A stretch of 64,000 bases of DNA, taken from Ephydatia muelleri. Lineage: Eukaryota > Porifera > Demospongiae > Spongillida > Spongillidae. Where the stretch lies: positions 16,390,242 to 16,454,241 of the forward strand of contig JABACO010000002.1 of NCBI GenBank assembly GCA_013339895.1. Reading direction: 5' to 3'. The position numbers were made by a program, and so were the translations under genes. Within the stretch, counting starts at the first letter, position 1. Every line of letters begins with the position of its first letter. Under the pieces are notes generated by a model, which was given only the letters and a program-made list of their open reading frames with translations, was not told where the DNA came from and did not search any database. Below are positions 1 through 11,150 of the stretch, piece by piece.

Positions 1-498
1 TGTTCACGTGCTATGTGAGCTAAGTTATAGCATCCCTGCAGTGTAGCCGAGTGGGCGTGACAGGAATGAAGTTAAGCAAACGAATGTGGGAAAGCTTTAT
101 AATACACTACAAGGTACCGAACGGTGATGAGAGTGACTAGGAAAAAAAATCCTTACGCGCGTCCGCGACGTGGGAGGTTGCGACAACCATCAGGCGCTAG
201 CTGACAACCATTCACTTGGGTCCATTAATTCGGTACGATCGTCATACGAAGTGATAACTCATCTTCTTTGACCCGTATAGCCTCAGAAAATAAAAAAATA
301 AAAACAAAAAACAAACAGACACTGAGTTGTGAACGGCTAGCTTAGTTTAAGACGGAGATTGGGCGGAACAAGGAAGTGATTAATAGTCATGCGGAATGGG
401 AGAATGGGCAATTCGAGCAGGAAATGTGCATTAACTTTGCACACCTGTATCTCCGCAACGGATAGAGTGAAAATTAACGAACAGAATAAATCAATAGC
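1..498. other. Flank of the large transposon, no gene seen
   Basis: No convincing coding region was found. The sequence does not continue the inverted repeat that starts at about position 498, so it is host flank of the 10.4 kb element. Confidence 0.5.
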
Positions 499-502
499 TA
501 TA
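499..502. repeat. Target site duplication TATA, left copy
   Basis: TATA immediately outside the left end. The matching copy is at 10859-10862. The local sequence is CTATAG on both sides, so the duplicated length could be 2 to 4 bp. Confidence 0.6.
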
Positions 503-788
503 GGGTCCGTGTACTTTTCCACATTTCAATTTCTCGTATTTCTATTTATACAAAGAGGGCAATTTCGGCTCAATTGGCAATGTTTCACGTGATGGAGTTC
601 TATTTGTGGCCTAATCTAGCGCGTCGCAACATATTGAAAAATGAAAAATGAAATATCGTTGTCTTTGTCAATATAATGAACAGTGCTCAATCCGAAGCAG
701 AGTAATGGTCTGGAAGCAGTGCCGACCTGCCTCGAACCACCGGAATCGACCCCTCGCACGGAACGCGCGCGTATACCATGTAGGCGTA

Positions 789-818
789 TAGTCTGGGGAC
801 CCTAGGGTCCCCAGACTA
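789..818. repeat. 30-bp perfect palindrome in the left arm
   Basis: Centred on GGGACCCTAGGGTCCC; the halves match without a loop. An identical copy is at 10543-10572 in the right arm. Confidence 0.85.
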
Positions 819-1302
819 GTAGGCGTATGTGTGCGTATGCATGTATGTTCTATATAACGGTAAAATTGCATCCTTGCTGTATTCATACTATGGTACTGTA
901 CTCGAAGCTGCCAACAGTATATTTGCTGTGGTGTGTTCGTGCGTGTGCGTACATGTGTGTTTGTGTGCATGTGTGTACGTGTCAGCGTGTGTACTTAATA
1001 GTGTTTTTACCATAATCCCCCTCCTCCCCCTCTAAATAATATTACATTGTTAACAGTCTGTTAAAGGGTATACATACACATGTGCATATGAGATGCAAAA
1101 CTGGCTACAACCATGAATGGACAAAATAATGTGACAGCATGGTACTAAGTTGGTTGCATAAGATCAGAGTACTTTTTGCCATGAGTGTGAGAAGCTGCAT
1201 GTGAGACAGTACTTACACAATTATCTTTTCATGGGGTCGGCGAAAGTACATCCCACTGCACTTTACTAGTACGTGATGCTAACGTGGCTTCCAATGGCAT
1301 TT

Positions 1303-1467
1303 GGGGCTGTTCATAAATTATGTCACACTGAAGGGGGGAGGGGGTATCAGCCAGTGTGACGACGTATAAATTAAGCATACATCAGTATGGGACATCGTAT
1401 GACGGGGGGGAGGGGGGGAGGAGGGTTCATAATGGTCAAAAATAACGTGACGTAATTTATGAACGGC
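1303..1467. mobile_element. Nested MITE in the left arm
   Basis: Ends read GGGGCTGTTCATAAATTA at 1303 and, on the other strand, GGCCGTTCATAAATTACG at 1467, giving imperfect terminal inverted repeats around a short GC-rich centre with G runs. The mirror copy is at 9894-10058. No coding content. Confidence 0.75.
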
Positions 1468-2319
1468 CTCTTTGTGGGCACCATCAAAGACCTGAATCGT
1501 TTGATATATAGTGCACAAAATATGCTATTGGTGCATGGTCTCTTTCCATGACTCAGTTCAGTGGCTAAACAACACTTTCTCCGGCATTCTATCAGCAGTC
1601 ATGAGCCACAAGTGCTCAAGCTATCATAGTCGGCATAGTTTCAAGTTAAGCGATAACAATATGTAACAACCTTCTTTGGCACAAAGAGTAACTGTTGTGA
1701 TGTTTGCCAGTTTTTAAACTCATGGCCTGCAGAATTGAGTCCATATAGAACCATTCCTAGCAGTTTAGATGGCACGTAGCAGTTGTCCCTGTCCCACTAG
1801 TTACACTCTATACACAAATTACATGAAGGCAGATGAAACCTGTTAGCCCCCATGACATCATTAATGGACTTACCCACACTGTTGCAAGAATTTATGAACT
1901 GAGGAAGTAGGCTAGCATGTTCAATGTTCCAAGTAAATGTTTCTTGCCATCCATTACCATCAACCACAACCAGCTTAACGTAGTTTCTTACTTTCCATAC
2001 CTCTGTATTGCCGGTCCCACAGGACAAGGAGATGATCACACACATATCTAAAGCACTATTGTATGGAGGGACAACAACTACTTGCTACCTAAACTATATG
2101 TATTTAAGTTGTGCTTTTAATTTCCGATGCTGGTATACTATTTGTGTGTGTGTGTGTGTGTGGTGTGTGTGTGTGTGTGAGTGTGGTGTGTGTGTATGAA
2201 AATTAATAGTGTGTGTTTCTGTACCTAAAACAAACTATAATATTCTGTCATGAGCAATGGCATACAAAAACATGATGCAAACTACTGTACGTAGTTGTTC
2301 CGTGGACAATGACTATGAC

Positions 2320-2610
2320 CTTACAAAATCCTTCCCCCTCTCCTTCCCTCCCTCCCTCCCTCCCTATCTCCTCATCTCCCTCACTCCTGCCCTTTTTCCA
2401 TCCCTTCTCACTCCCTCCTCCATCCCTCCCTCATCCCTCCCTCCTCCTCACTCTCCCTCCCTCCTCCCTCCCTCTCTCTCTAACCCCTCCTCCCTCCCTC
2501 TCTCTCTAACCCCTCCTCCCTCCCTCTCTCTCTAACCCCTCCTCCCTCCCTCTCTCTCTAACCCCTCCTCCCTCCCTCTCTCTCTAACCCCTCACTCCCT
2601 CTCTCTCTCT
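2320..2610. repeat. CT-rich low complexity with a 26-bp minisatellite
   Basis: Starts as loose CCCT repeats, then about five near-identical units containing CTCTCTCTAACCCCTCCTCC. Mirrored at about 8750-9040. Confidence 0.8.
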
Positions 2611-3107
2611 GATGCCTTTCTCTCTATACACACCAACAGTTGCATAAGGTCAGAGTACTGTATCTTGTTGCCATGGTAGTGAATAAGAACAATATGAGGG
2701 AGGTCTTATCTGTGGGATGCAGCCATACATCATGCATCACATCATTATCTTTTCATGGTGGGTGGGAAAAGAACATCCTGCTAGAGCATGGTGCAAAGGA
2801 TGATCTGTCTCTGGGCTTCAAATGGGCTCTTGTGGCACTTGTCAGTTGTCAACTGTTACAAATGTCAATGCCGTATTTTTTATCATGTAGTTATTTCTTG
2901 CATGCAACATGTACAGCTCATTCTCAGGATATCTCATGTTGAAAAGGAACTGCAAAATAATGAAAGAAAGACATTCTTGTGCAAGAACTCTTTCAACAAT
3001 AGAAACTTGACATTATAGGAATTTTCTTTCAAGCCACACGATTTTATTATTTTAGTGCAATTCCAGCTGCATGCTATGCATGTATGTAACATACATGCAT
3101 GCATGCA

Positions 3108-3370
3108 TCCATACATACATACATACATACATACATACATACATACATACATACATACATACATACATACATACATACATACATACATACATACATACAT
3201 ACATACATACATACATACATACATACATACATACATACATACATACATACATACATACATACATACATACATACATACATACATACATACATACATACAT
3301 ACATACATACATACATACATACATACATACATACATACATACATACATACATACATACATACATACATAC
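3108..3370. repeat. (CATA)n microsatellite
   Basis: More than 60 uninterrupted tetranucleotide units, followed to about 3540 by degenerate CA- and CATA-rich sequence. Frames through it are repeat artefacts. Confidence 0.95.
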
Positions 3371-4517
3371 ATGTACATGTACATTCATACATACAGCATA
3401 CACACACAAACACACATGCACATACATACATACAACATACACACACAAACACACATGCACATACATACAGACATACACACATACCTACATTCATGCATAC
3501 ATACACACACATAACACACATATGCATAAATGCATACATATTACATGTCCTCATGTTCCTCTGCACTGATTCATATTGTATATCATTATATTAGTAATGC
3601 TATTAATAGTTACCCCATTGTAACACTGACTTTGGCTTATATGCTGCAAGAACTGAAACTGAAAGTTGTAATAATGTTGACTGAAAGTTGTTGTAATGGC
3701 GATTACATAAGCAATGGTTATATAGGGGAGACCGCCCCGGGGCTACAAGTCACGTTTTGGTTGTCACATCATTTATATCTTGGTAACGGTTGACATTAGC
3801 AATTTTACATGATGTACAGATGAAACGTAGCTATTAAAGTTAAGTGTCTAAGCATTTGAATTTGTGACTTTTTTTCCTGTGGAGTAAAATTTTTGGCTTT
3901 GCTATTTTATTTAGGTCATTTCTTAATCAGTGTTGAGTTTATGAGTTATGTACACCCGACCAAGCTTCCCAGAAAGCAATGTCTATGTTCTATACGTTGT
4001 TAACCTTGGCCATTATAAGTAGTTATGCATCTCAGGTATCATTGGGGATAGTTGGCACAAAATGGCTTTGGGTAAGTCGGCACACCAAAATGTCGATGTG
4101 ATTGAATGTGCCTGCCAATTTCCATCATGCAAAGCTATAGTATACAAAGACATCAAGAGGTTCGTTCCCGGAGACAACAGTGTAAGGGCTGTAGGCCTTG
4201 TCAGACACTATCTGTAGCATAGATCATAAACGCCACAAAGATGTGTACCTCCTAACTCTGATGCAAAACTTGCTGGTTAAAATTGAATGGATTTAAATAT
4301 GAGATTATACTGGTACATATACAATCAAATTTGTACTGTATATGTGAGCACCCCCCTTGTATCACCCTGCATTGAATTTTCAAATGGATACAATTTTTGA
4401 TCAGCAGATATGCATACATGCATGCATGTATAGACGAATTTTCATTGGATACAATTTTTGATCAGCAGAAATGCATACATAAAAATTGCATGCGTGTATA
4501 CACAGCGCTCATGTATG
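3371..4517. other. Left internal non-coding region of the transposon
   Basis: Degenerate CA-rich sequence to about 3540, then AT-rich sequence without a convincing gene. A direct repeat beginning ATGGATACAATTTTTGATCA occurs at about 4384 and 4445, just 3' of the RING-like gene. Confidence 0.4.
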
Positions 4518-5684
4518 TTAGTCACTATCAACAGATATAGCATCATCCAAAATGTCATCAACTAAATCTTTAGTTGCCAGAAGCAGCTCATCGAGTCCGT
4601 GCAGCCTCATTGTTTCCGGAAATCCCCTTTCTTTGTTGCACCCGGGACAATTTTTTGTGGTGGGACTATCCTGATACCACGTCTTAATGCAGGCATCACA
4701 ACCTAGTAGCTGCTTGCAACAGTTTGAAGCTATGACAGGGGGTTTAATAACACTTTGGCAGATTTTGCACTTGAAACCATCAGCGAGTAACTTCTGCAAA
4801 CCTATTGGTATCTTCGTCCCAGCAGCTAGTTTAAATGTCAAATCCAGTTTTCTTTTCATATCATCGACAATGTCACGGCAACAATCATTGCACGGTACTG
4901 CCTGTGGCGAAGCATCTAAACCCGCAATTTGTCCTGCTCGCGACATTTTGGCAGGTTTTCCAAGTGATTCTTCAGGAACAGCAAAAAATTTGCGAGCGTT
5001 CACTTTCCAAAACTTCAAACCTATTTTAAGACAAATACATGTACTGAGTAAATCGTATATAAACGGCCATATATACTAACCTTGTGTGCCAAATGAATCT
5101 TTTACTTCTAGCCCGTCTCCTGTCACGATGGTGTAATCCTCGCCGAATTCAGTTCGAACTGCTACTAGTAAAGCTGGTACGTTGGCATTGGACTCGGTGA
5201 TCTCGAAAAACGCCTGTCCGTGGCATTCAAACGTTGGTTTCTTGTTACCAGGACTGGCGAAAGCCATGGTGGCTTGAATGATCTTTAAACGATAGGTAGC
5301 CTCTTCTAAAGGTCGCTTTCCTCTGTGGGCTGTTACGGATGTAAACTGCGATCCAGGCGAGTAACGAGGAGGAGTACTGTCCATGACAATCGCAGAGCTA
5401 CGGGACGGCTGCGCATAAATACCGCTGCAGCTAGGTTGACTGGCCTGCCCCTGCCTTGGCTCTCCTTCAACTATAAGTTCCGCGTGAGGAAGTACTCCGT
5501 CGTTCAACAGGTCAAACACGCCGTCAGGATTCGGAAAATACACATGGCCATCTTTGTACCTGCTTTTGAGCCATATCGTATCTTGCTCTACATTGAACAT
5601 TCGTGCTAACTGTTGAGCTGCGTAACTTCGGAGGCTTATTTCTAATACACGGTCCCCTCTACATAAATGAATAGTTGCAGACAT
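4518..5684 (-). CDS. RING-like zinc-binding protein of the transposon (2 exons)
   Basis: The coding exons are complement(5081-5684) and complement(4518-5020), joined across a 60-nt intron (GTTAG...AATAG). The join restores one frame of 368 residues. The first in-frame ATG is at 5684 (MSATIHL); the frame is open a little further upstream but without an ATG. The N-terminal half (about residues 1-200) is not recognised. The C-terminal half carries a cysteine-rich RING- or U-box-like module: CKICQSVIKPPVI, then NCCKQLLGC, C at CDACIKTWY and a final NCPGC. The C-terminus is acidic (DDILDDAISVDSD). Inferred: an accessory protein of the element, perhaps an E3 ligase-like or DNA/protein-binding factor, since it is divergently paired with the DDE gene. 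Similar RING-plus-integrase pairs may exist in other animal transposons, but I cannot verify this. Confidence 0.75.
5021..5080 (-). other. 60-nt intron in the RING-like gene
   Basis: Donor CAAG/GTTAGT and acceptor AAATAG/GTTTG on the minus strand. Splicing joins Q and L through a glycine codon split after its first base. Confidence 0.75.
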
Positions 5685-5802
5685 CTCCGCGAAATAATGT
5701 GAAGTTAATGATGGGACGTGAGGCTTATAACCAACGTCCAATCTCGGGAGCTCCGCCTTATGACCATGAGTTATTTCAAGTTACTAAATCATATTAGTCA
5801 CG
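5685..5802. promoter_or_regulatory. 118-bp divergent intergenic region, presumed two-way promoter
   Basis: Lies between the start codons of the RING-like gene (minus) and the transposase gene (plus). It is the only space for both 5' regions unless 5' introns exist. No clear TATA box was identified. Confidence 0.45.
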
Positions 5803-7259
5803 TTGTATGTACATGTAATGGAGAACGTTTTGTCAAGTTTCGAAGACTACATTCGGCAACGGATAGTGACTGATTGCGTTACGCACAATACACTACGTGA
5901 AGAGCTCATGACAATGACCAACGGATCCAAAGGATGCAGCGTGAGGAGTATAGAAAATTTCTGTAAGATTAAAGGGATTCACAAATCCTCTCGCTTGAGT
6001 ACTGAGAGGGTAAAAGAAATCGTTGCCGAGGCAATAATAAAGGTGTTATTTTTGCTATCATAAAATTACATCATGCTGTATGTATTATCAGTTTTATCAA
6101 ACAGGTGGGACCCACGTATGGACGTAAAACCATGGCGGGACTTTTGGCATATGAAGGAATACGAGTATCTGAGGGGCGCGTTGGCAAGGCACTGAAATTA
6201 ATAAACCCGGAGTACCATCAGTCTCGTCTTTCGAGAGCACATCAGCATTTAAACCCAACGCCGTACAGAGCAAAGTATTTTGGTCACAAGTTGCATGTTG
6301 ACCAAAATGAAAAACTTGTAATGTTTGGTGTTACACACATCTGTGCTATTGATGGGTACTCTGGCATGGTAGTGGGGTTCATTAGCATGCCAGTAAAAAA
6401 TAATGTTGACATATATGCCTTAATGTTCAGGTGAGTGCTACATGCGTGCATTTAGACATCAGTAAGTAAATGTGAATTCTTACATAGACCAATTCTAATG
6501 GAGCATGGTATCTGGGAACAAGTGAGGGTAGACCACGGAAAAGAATGGTGCTTAATGCTCCATGTGCAAGAGGTACTCGCTAAGTACAGAAGAGATGTAA
6601 GCAAACCACCTCACCGACAAACAACATCTAAATTGGTATGTTACACACTGTTACTTGTACTTGTGTCTTAACCTGACTATCAATATAGAATCATACTGTG
6701 GAACGATTCTGGCCAGAAATTAATTGCAGAGTAAATTACCCTGTCAAAACTTGCTTGGTAGATATGGAGGAAAAGGGAGACTTTGACATTGATGATGAGT
6801 TACAAAAGTTCTGTGTTTCTTGGTTTACACTACAAGTGATCAGGATTGGTACTTCAATGGCAGTGGGCTCCTGGAATTATCATTGTCTTCCAGGTATAGT
6901 GTACTGATGTACATTTTAATAAAATAATCATTAATATTTTTATTCAAGGGAAAGGAACTCCTTTGAATAGGATGAGAAGCAACTATAATACCTCACCAGT
7001 TAATGAAGACATCATTCCAAGTCCAGAACAAGCTGTGCAGCAGTATCATTCTTTAGGTGGACAGCTTACTATATTCAGCCACTTTGGTACAGATCCTCTT
7101 GAAGATGGACAAAGGGCTGAAAGAGACGAAAGACTTAAAGCCAATATTCTGGACTTTCCAACCATATTTTACAAACTTGTTAATGGGGATGACAAACCTT
7201 TCCAAAATGGTTTGAAGTGCTTTATAGACCTTACCAAGAGACTATCAATTCCACAGTAA
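5803..7259 (+). CDS. DDE integrase-type transposase (5 exons, apparently intact)
   Basis: The exons are 5803-6042, 6105-6430, 6488-6635, 6689-6893 and 6949-7259. All four introns are 53-62 nt with GT-AG ends, and every junction keeps frame, giving 409 residues. The N-terminus (about 20-120) looks helix-turn-helix rich, including GPTYGRKTMAGLL and VSEGRVGKAL. The RNase H-like catalytic core shows LHVDQNEKL (D146), CAIDGYSG, RVDHGKEW (D204) and NHTVERFWPEIN (E243), a D-57-D-38-E spacing like retroviral-type integrase (rve) cores. Known: such cores cut and join DNA ends. Inferred: this is the transposase of the 10.4 kb element, with all three acidic residues in place. I recognise the NEKL...GVTH...DG pattern as an integrase-core family seen in animal genomes, but I cannot name the superfamily. 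Start: ATG at 5803, with another in-frame ATG five codons on. Confidence 0.82.
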
Positions 7260-7619
7260 CCTTCAATTATAAAAATGTGATGAACTAACATTGTATATAG
7301 GTATGCACCATAATATTATTATGCATGCAAGTGATATATAGAGAAAGGCGTAGGAAGGGAGGTGGTCAGAGATCGAGAGGAGGGAGGGAGGAAAGGATGA
7401 TGAGAAAGGGAGGGAAGAAGGGTGGGAGGGGAGGGAAGGAGAGGGGGAAGCATTTCGTAAAGTCATAGTCATTGTCCACAGAACAACTATGTATAGTTTG
7501 CATCACATGCACGTTTTAGTATGCTACTGCTCACGACAGAATATAATCGTTTTGATTTATACATTAAACACATACACACATACATATACACACTTACATA
7601 CACAATACATACATACTTT
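7260..7619. repeat. Diverged extra copy of inner arm sequence
   Basis: About 7340-7510 resembles the purine-rich tract and its neighbour at about 8990-9110 of the right arm (TCATAGTCATTGTCCAC is shared). It is a second, older copy in the same orientation as the right arm. Confidence 0.6.
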
Positions 7620-7846
7620 CATACATACATACATACATACATACATACATACATACATACATACATACATACATACATACATACATACATACATACATAC
7701 ATACATACATACATACATACATACATACATACATACATACATACATACATACATACATACATACATACATACATACATACATACATACATACATACATAC
7801 ATACATACATACATACATACATACATACATACATACATACATACAT
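7620..7846. repeat. (CATA)n microsatellite, inverted to the next tract
   Basis: About 57 units of CATA. It faces the (TATG)n tract at 7955-8184 across about 110 bp, so the two could form a long hairpin. Confidence 0.95.
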
Positions 7847-7954
7847 ACACTCACATACATACATACATGCATACATACATACTCCCAGACATGTACACAC
7901 CCACGTATTATGGATATGTGTGTATGTCTATGTATGTATGTCGTTTATGTACGA

Positions 7955-8184
7955 ATGTATGTATGTATGTATGTATGTATGTATGTATGTATGTATGTAT
8001 GTATGTATGTATGTATGTATGTATGTATGTATGTATGTATGTATGTATGTATGTATGTATGTATGTATGTATGTATGTATGTATGTATGTATGTATGTAT
8101 GTATGTATGTATGTATGTATGTATGTATGTATGTATGTATGTATGTATGTATGTATGTATGTATGTATGTATGTATGTATGTAT
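7955..8184. repeat. (TATG)n microsatellite
   Basis: About 57 units, followed by (GCAT)n and more TATG to about 8270. Partner of the left-arm (CATA)n tract. Confidence 0.95.
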
Positions 8185-9893
8185 GGATGCATGCATGCAT
8201 GCATGCATGCATGCATGCATGTATGTATGTATGTATGTATGTATGTAAGTATGCATGCATGTATGTATGTTACATACATGCATAGCATGCAGCTGGAATT
8301 GCACTAAAATAATAAAATCGTGTGGCTTGAAAGAAAATTCCTATAATGTCAAGTTTCTATTGTTGAAAGAGTTCTTGCACAAGAATGTCTTTCTTTCATT
8401 ATTTTGCAGTTCCTTTTCAACATGAGATATCCTGAGAATGAGCTGTACATGTTGCATGCAAGAAATAACTACATGATAAAAAATACGGCATTGACATTTG
8501 TAACAGTTGACAACTGACAAGTGCCACAAGAGCCCATTTGAAGCCCAGAGACAGATCATCCTTTGCACCATGCTCTAGCAGGATGTTCTTTTCCCACCCA
8601 CCATGAAAAGATAATGATGTGATGCATGATGTATGGCTGCATCCCACAGATAAGACCTCCCTCATATTGTTCTTATTCACTACCATGGCAACAAGATACA
8701 GTACTCTGACCTTATGCAACTGTTGGTGTGTATAGAGAGAAAGGCATCAGAGAGAGAGAGGGAGTGAGGGGTTAGAGAGAGAGGGAGGGAGGAGGGGTTA
8801 GAGAGAGAGGGAGGGAGGAGGGGTTAGAGAGAGAGGGAGGGAGGAGGGGTTAGAGAGAGAGGGAGGGAGGAGGGGTTAGAGAGAGAGGGAGGGAGGAGGG
8901 AGGGAGAGTGAGGAGGAGGGAGGGATGAGGGAGGGATGGAGGAGGGAGTGAGAAGGGATGGAAAAAGGGCAGGAGTGAGGGAGATGAGGAGATAGGGAGG
9001 GAGGGAGGGAGGGAAGGAGAGGGGGAAGGATTTTGTAAGGTCATAGTCATTGTCCACGGAACAACTACGTACAGTAGTTTGCATCATGTTTTTGTATGCC
9101 ATTGCTCATGACAGAATATTATAGTTTGTTTTAGGTACAGAAACACACACTATTAATTTTCATACACACACACCACACTCACACACACACACACACACCA
9201 CACACACACACACACACAAATAGTATACCAGCATCGGAAATTAAAAGCACAACTTAAATACATATAGTTTAGGTAGCAAGTAGTTGTTGTCCCTCCATAC
9301 AATAGTGCTTTAGATATGTGTGTGATCATCTCCTTGTCCTGTGGGACCGGCAATACAGAGGTATGGAAAGTAAGAAACTACGTTAAGCTGGTTGTGGTTG
9401 ATGGTAATGGATGGCAAGAAACATTTACTTGGAACATTGAACATGCTAGCCTACTTCCTCAGTTCATAAATTCTTGCAACAGTGTGGGTAAGTCCATTAA
9501 TGATGTCATGGGGGCTAACAGGTTTCATCTGCCTTCATGTAATTTGTGTATAGAGTGTAACTAGTGGGACAGGGACAACTGCTACGTGCCATCTAAACTG
9601 CTAGGAATGGTTCTATATGGACTCAATTCTGCAGGCCATGAGTTTAAAAACTGGCAAACATCACAACAGTTACTCTTTGTGCCAAAGAAGGTTGTTACAT
9701 ATTGTTATCGCTTAACTTGAAACTATGCCGACTATGATAGCTTGAGCACTTGTGGCTCATGACTGCTGATAGAATGCCGGAGAAAGTGTTGTTTAGCCAC
9801 TGAACTGAGTCATGGAAAGAGACCATGCACCAATAGCATATTTTGTGCACTATATATCAAACGATTCAGGTCTTTGATGGTGCCCACAAAGAG

Positions 9894-10058
9894 GCCGTTC
9901 ATAAATTACGTCACGTTATTTTTGACCATTATGAACCCTCCTCCCCCCCTCCCCCCCGTCATACGATGTCCCATACTGATGTATGCTTAATTTATACGTC
10001 GTCACACTGGCTGATACCCCCTCCCCCCTTCAGTGTGACATAATTTATGAACAGCCCC
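9894..10058. mobile_element. Nested MITE in the right arm
   Basis: Mirror copy of 1303-1467 at the exactly equivalent place in the other arm, so it was present before the arms became identical. Confidence 0.75.
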
Positions 10059-10858
10059 AAATGCCATTGGAAGCCACGTTAGCATCACGTACTAGTAAAG
10101 TGCAGTGGGATGTACTTTCGCCGACCCCATGAAAAGATAATTGTGTAAGTACTGTCTCACATGCAGCTTCTCACACTCATGGCAAAAAGTACTCTGATCT
10201 TATGCAACCAACTTAGTACCATGCTGTCACATTATTTTGTCCATTCATGGTTGTAGCCAGTTTTGCATCTCATATGCACATGTGTATGTATACCCTTTAA
10301 CAGACTGTTAACAATGTAATATTATTTAGAGGGGGAGGAGGGGGATTATGGTAAAAACACTATTAAGTACACACGCTGACACGTACACACATGCACACAA
10401 ACACACATGTACGCACACGCACGAACACACCACAGCAAATATACTGTTGGCAGCTTCGAGTACAGTACCATAGTATGAATACAGCAAGGATGCAATTTTA
10501 CCGTTATATAGAACATACATGCATACGCACACATACGCCTACTAGTCTGGGGACCCTAGGGTCCCCAGACTATACGCCTACATGGTATACGCGCGCGTTC
10601 CGTGCGAGGGGTCGATTCCGGTGGTTCGAGGCAGGTCGGCACTGCTTCCAGACCATTACTCTGCTTCGGATTGAGCACTGTTCATTATATTGACAAAGAC
10701 AACGATATTTCATTTTTCATTTTTCAATATGTTGCGACGCGCTAGATTAGGCCACAAATAGAACTCCATCACGTGAAACATTGCCAATTGAGCCGAAATT
10801 GCCCTCTTTGTATAAATAGAAATACGAGAAATTGAAATGTGGAAAAGTACACGGACCC

Positions 10859-10862
10859 TATA
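10859..10862. repeat. Target site duplication TATA, right copy
   Basis: Partner of the TATA at 499-502. Confidence 0.6.
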
Positions 10863-10889
10863 GGACCCCTCTACCTACAAACCGAATTT

Positions 10890-11150
10890 GAAGCGATTTG
10901 ATTACTCCTGCCGAAAGTTATGACGGGTTCATACCCTGTGGGGTATCGGACGTTGCAATACGGGCACGGAGCAAGTGCAAGACCCCAAAAAGTATTTTAC
11001 GGTAGAGAAATGGTGTGGTATGAAGTGTTGAAAATAGGAAGTCAATGGTGTGTACCGTTCCGAAGTTATAGCGTTTCAAACGTGAATGATTTTTATAACT
11101 TTTATTAAACATATAGCGAAGGGCGGAAACTGTCCCAAATAATAGCAAAC
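10890..11150. repeat. Relative of the 40.9 kb palindrome family
   Basis: Shares GGGGTATCGGAC, GCAAGAC, GGTGT-GTATGAAGTGTTGAAA and a following GTTCCGAAGTTATAGCG with 40920-41050 and, more weakly, 40540-40640. Single-sided here, so a diverged or partial copy. Confidence 0.5.

Larger units (their letters stand above)
503..3370 (+). repeat. Left inverted arm of the large transposon
   Basis: Reverse-complement match to 7955-10858, close to identical over about 2.9 kb. It contains, from outside in: a 30-bp perfect palindrome, a nested 165-bp MITE, a (TG)n tract, a CT-rich 26-bp minisatellite (about 2466-2600) and a long (CATA)n tract. Open frames in the arm (for example 1797-2045 on the minus strand) are mirrored in the other arm, and none is recognised as a protein. 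Confidence 0.9.
503..10858. mobile_element. Very large DNA transposon with 2.9 kb inverted arms and two divergent genes
   Basis: Seen: the sequence from 503 inward is repeated in reverse complement from 10858 inward, with paired coordinates summing to 11361 and then 11359 after one 2-bp microsatellite difference. The ends read GGGTCCGTGTACTTTTCC on both strands. Both flanks carry TATA (499-502 and 10859-10862), which fits a 4-bp or TA target duplication; because TATA is itself palindromic the exact length is uncertain. Between the arms lie a RING-like gene on the minus strand and a five-exon DDE gene on the plus strand, both with open spliced frames. Known: a DDE integrase-fold protein between inverted repeats is the plan of cut-and-paste or integrase-type transposons. 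Inferred: an autonomous, recently active element. I could not assign it to a named superfamily. Arms this long are unusual for DNA transposons. Confidence 0.85.
7955..10858 (-). repeat. Right inverted arm of the large transposon
   Basis: Mirror image of 503-3370. The innermost part is a (TATG)n tract that pairs with the (CATA)n tract of the left arm. Similarity stops inside the tetranucleotide tracts, where the two arms go on into different sequence. Confidence 0.9.

Noticed and set aside
2934..3018. Coding frames in the transposon arms such as 2640-2942 and 2788-3018
   Set aside because: Present in both arms because the arms are copies, with no domain and overlapping one another in different frames.
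3052..3594. Long open frames of Tyr-Ile-His-Thr or Met-Tyr-Val-Cys repeats on both strands
   Set aside because: They are the six-frame reading of (CATA)n, which contains no stop codon. The same applies to 7489-8307.
10596..10645. tRNA-like GGTTCGAGGC B-box in the transposon arm
   Set aside because: No matching A box, cloverleaf or poly(T) end could be drawn around it.
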